DNA of 64,000 bases, taken from NCBI GenBank assembly GCA_003612625.1, contig RAZJ01000004.1, forward strand, positions 1 to 64,000, written 5' to 3'. This DNA is from a bacterium 1XD42-1 (GTDB lineage Bacteria > Bacillota > Clostridia > Oscillospirales > Ruminococcaceae). The notes under the pieces are model-generated. The model saw only the letters and a list, made by a program, of their open reading frames with translations, made no database searches and was not told where the DNA came from. Made by a program: the position numbers and the translations under genes. This document shows positions 61,705 through 64,000 of this stretch, in pieces (the stretch's first letter is position 1; every line of letters starts with the position of its first letter).

Positions 61705-62994
61705 ATGAGCAATCCGCTAATCCGGGAAAAAATTTGTGACGGTGTGCATTTTAGCAGCGTTACAGATTCAAAATTCAAGCATAATCGTATTACTGTCAAT
61801 TTAGTAACGCCTTTGGACAAAAAAACCGTTACTGCCAATGCAGTTGTCCCCTTCCTGCTGCGGAAGGGCTGCCGGAGCTGCCCTGATTTTACACGCTTAA
61901 ACCGGCGGCTGTGCGAGCTGTATGGTGCATCCCTTTCTTGTGATGTGGCAAAATATGGCGGCAACCAAGTATTAGAGCTTTCCATTTATGGGGTAGACCG
62001 CCGGTTTACCTTTGATAATATGGATGTAACCAGCCAGTGTGCCCAACTGCTGGCGGAAATCCTGTTTGAGCCTAACTTGCGGGATGGATTTTTCCCGGAA
62101 GAAGATGTGAAATTGGAAAGACAACAGGTAGTAGATGCAATCGAATCTTTAATGAATGAAAAACGGGCTTATGCCCTTAGCCGCTGCCGCCAGACCATGT
62201 GCAAAGGGGAACGGGTAGCGATTGAAAAATACGGCGATATTGAAGAAGCAAAAGCTTTAACGCCGGAAAAAGCAACAAAAGCTTATCAGGCATTGCTGGA
62301 AACTGCACAAATTGAAATTATTTTTACAGGCTGCGGAGATCCGTCTGCTGCCAAAGAAGTATTTTCAAAAGCGTTTGCCGGAAAACACCGCCAGCCGATC
62401 CTGCCTGCGGTTCAGTCCTACGGCATTATGCCCGAGGGCCGGAACGGGGTACAGGAAGCGGAGGATCAAATGGATGTGGCCCAGGGCAAGCTAGTTTTAG
62501 GCATGCGGGCAGGGGAAATCAAAGATAAAAAAGCCCTTATGGCAACCCGCCTGATGACCGCAATTTATGGCGGAACCCCCAGCTCCCGTTTATTTACCTA
62601 TGTACGGGAAAAATTAAGCTTATGTTATTATTGCGCTGCCCGGTTTGACCGTTTAACCGGACTGATGTTTGTAGACAGCGGTGTTGAAATTGCCAACCGC
62701 CAGACAGCCCAGGAAGAAATTTTACACCAGCTTTCCTTATTGCAGGCAGGGGAATTTTCCAAAGAGGAAGAACAGGCTGCTTTATTGCTGATGCAAAATT
62801 CTTTACGGTCTGTTACCGATTCCCTGGGGGCTATCGGAGATTGGTATATGACACAGATTTTATATGGCTCCTGCGATACCCCGGCCCAGGAAAGTGAAAT
62901 GCTGGGACAGGTAACCAGGGAAGAAATTATTGAAGCGGCAAGACGGACTGTACTGGATACCGTCTATTTCCTCACGGCGAAGGAGGGCAATTAA
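61705..62994 (+). CDS. yfmF: M16-family inactive peptidase homologue YfmF
   Basis: A 429-aa M16-like protein. The metal motif HxxEH is missing at the expected N-terminal place (here VVPFLLRKGC), as in the YfmF half of the YfmF/YmfH pair. The second half has the R/Y-type motif GGTPSSRLFTYVREKLSLCYY, conserved in M16 partner subunits. In Bacillus the pair is linked to elongation factor P modification. ATG follows AAAGGAGACGGCCTG; the partner gene starts 2 bp after the stop. Confidence 0.85.
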   Translation: MSNPLIREKICDGVHFSSVTDSKFKHNRITVNLVTPLDKKTVTANAVVPFLLRKGCRSCPDFTRLNRRLCELYGASLSCDVAKYGGNQVLELSIYGVDRRFTFDNMDVTSQCAQLLAEILFEPNLRDGFFPEEDVKLERQQVVDAIESLMNEKRAYALSRCRQTMCKGERVAIEKYGDIEEAKALTPEKATKAYQALLETAQIEIIFTGCGDPSAAKEVFSKAFAGKHRQPILPAVQSYGIMPEGRNGVQEAEDQMDVAQGKLVLGMRAGEIKDKKALMATRLMTAIYGGTPSSRLFTYVREKLSLCYYCAARFDRLTGLMFVDSGVEIANRQTAQEEILHQLSLLQAGEFSKEEEQAALLLMQNSLRSVTDSLGAIGDWYMTQILYGSCDTPAQESEMLGQVTREEIIEAARRTVLDTVYFLTAKEGN

Positions 62995-62996
62995 AA

Positions 62997-64000
62997 ATGG
63001 ATAACCGTATCCAGGAAACTTTAAAAGGCCAGATGCAGGCCATCCGCCATAGCAGCGGGCTTATGCTGCTGCTGTACCCCATGAAGGGCTTTTCAACCGT
63101 TTATGCAACCTTTACTACGGATTTAGGTTCCGTAGATACCGGATTTAAAACTCAGTATGATGACGACATGGTAGATGTACCGGAAGGCGTAGCCCATTTT
63201 CTGGAACACAAAATGTTTGAAAATGAAGACGGGGACGCCTTTGAAAAATACGCGAAAACAGGAGCTTCTGCCAACGCATTTACTTCGTTTGATAAAACCT
63301 CCTATTTGTTTTCCTGTACGGACCGCTTTGAGGAATCCCTGGCTATCCTGCTGGATTTTGTGCGCAGGCCCTATTTTACAAAGGAAAGCGTCCAAAAAGA
63401 ACAGGGGATTATCGGTCAGGAAATCCGGATGTATGATGACAGCGGCGACTGGCGGGTTATGTTTAATTTGCTGGAGGCTATGTACCAGGTCCATCCGGTA
63501 CGGATCGATATTGCCGGCACCGTAGAAAGCATTGCGGAAATTGACGCGGATCTCTTATACCGCTGCCACCGGACTTTCTACAACTTAGCAAATATGGTGC
63601 TCTGTGTAGCGGGGAATTTTGAACCGGAACAGGTACTGCGTGTGGCGGACCGGGTTTTAAAACCCGATGAAAAGCCCATTGAAATTACCCGCAAAGCCTG
63701 GGAGGAACCCCGGGAAGTGGGAAAACAACTGGTAGAACAGAAGCTTCCCGTAGCTGCGCCGTTGTTTGAATTCGGGTTCAAAGGGGTATCGGGAAGCAGA
63801 AAAGAAAATCTGAAAAATCAGGTGCTGGATGAAATCTTAGCGGATATTATCTGCGGCGAAAGCAGCCCCCTTTATCGCCGGCTGTATGATGAAGGCATTA
63901 TCAATTCCACCTTTGACAGTGAAGTCATGTCCGGAAGGGGTTATCACTGCATCTTATTTTCCGGGGAATCCCGGAAGCCAAAAGAAGCCGCAAAGGAAAT
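62997..64000 (+). CDS. ymfH: M16-family zinc peptidase YmfH (3' end outside window)
   Basis: At least 334 aa, open at the right edge. The catalytic motif is intact: EGVAHFLEHKMFENEDG (HxxEH), with the distal Glu in VQKEQGIIGQEIRMYDD. Preceded by AAGGAGGGCAATTAAAA. As the active partner of YfmF it is probably processing a peptide or protein; genes pgsA/rodZ often follow in relatives but cannot be seen here. Confidence 0.9.
   Translation, partial: MDNRIQETLKGQMQAIRHSSGLMLLLYPMKGFSTVYATFTTDLGSVDTGFKTQYDDDMVDVPEGVAHFLEHKMFENEDGDAFEKYAKTGASANAFTSFDKTSYLFSCTDRFEESLAILLDFVRRPYFTKESVQKEQGIIGQEIRMYDDSGDWRVMFNLLEAMYQVHPVRIDIAGTVESIAEIDADLLYRCHRTFYNLANMVLCVAGNFEPEQVLRVADRVLKPDEKPIEITRKAWEEPREVGKQLVEQKLPVAAPLFEFGFKGVSGSRKENLKNQVLDEILADIICGESSPLYRRLYDEGIINSTFDSEVMSGRGYHCILFSGESRKPKEAAKE

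Overview
The window looks like the chromosome of an anaerobic, endospore-forming Firmicute of class Clostridia. The evidence is a spoVAC-spoVAD-spoVAE operon, a CwlJ/GerQ-like germination pair, a YtaF-type and a SpoVB-type membrane protein, a SAM-I (S-box) riboswitch, a 4Fe-4S two-subunit fumarase, a rubredoxin-fused flavoprotein, molybdenum-cofactor genes, and apparent selenocysteine (Sec) decoding at in-frame TGA codons. No rRNA, tRNA, CRISPR array or phage was recognised.

Layout. 1-8.1 kb: the end of a GNAT acetyltransferase, an S-box leader ahead of an amidase and metK, small membrane proteins, ytaF and recG. 8.15-20.2 kb: the outstanding region. A leftward arm (ABC permease, substrate-binding lipoprotein, MerB-like lyase, molybdopterin oxidoreductase) and a rightward arm (thioredoxin-like protein, ArsP-like permease, Cys-Cys-terminated protein, second binding protein, ABC ATPase, DsrE-like protein, DUF3343 protein, mobA, moeA, mobB) diverge from a common 296-bp control region. 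Five of these genes are interrupted by an in-frame TGA. In each case the reading frame and homology continue beyond it; four of the TGAs follow a Cys codon or precede one, and each has a stem-loop with G in the loop shortly downstream, as expected for bacterial SECIS elements. This matches the selenoprotein-rich system that I recall from NCBI protein-family naming as 'Sao' (selenocysteine-assisted organometallic). It is probably an import-cleave-export pathway for an organometal or related thiophilic compound. Its physical linkage here to a molybdoenzyme and Mo-cofactor genes is, as far as I know, the less explored part.

20-26 kb: a phosphodiesterase, the spoVA operon, malic enzyme and the fumarase pair. 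26.2-29.6 kb: an IS3-family remnant that has cut off a BMP-type nucleoside-binding lipoprotein, a MITE-like inverted-repeat element, and a nucleoside salvage operon (udp, cdd, deoB). 29.9-33.2 kb: gerQ-like/cwlJ, a SpoVB-like flippase and a second remnant of the same IS. 33.2-47.4 kb: housekeeping genes including a HAD phosphatase, cardiolipin synthase, galE, an MBL-fold hydrolase, a pentapeptide protein, gluQ, cimA, a zinc-type ABC pair, MarR-MATE, a radical SAM protein and rplS. 47.7-52.9 kb: a polyamine operon (speD, arginine/lysine-type decarboxylase, speE, speB, carboxyspermidine dehydrogenase-like). 53-64 kb: a flavin reductase-rubredoxin, an exported protein, a giant cyclic-glucan-synthase-like protein and the YfmF/YmfH M16 pair, the latter cut by the window end.

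The selenoprotein set would need SelA, SelB, SelD and tRNA-Sec from elsewhere in the genome; none is in this window.
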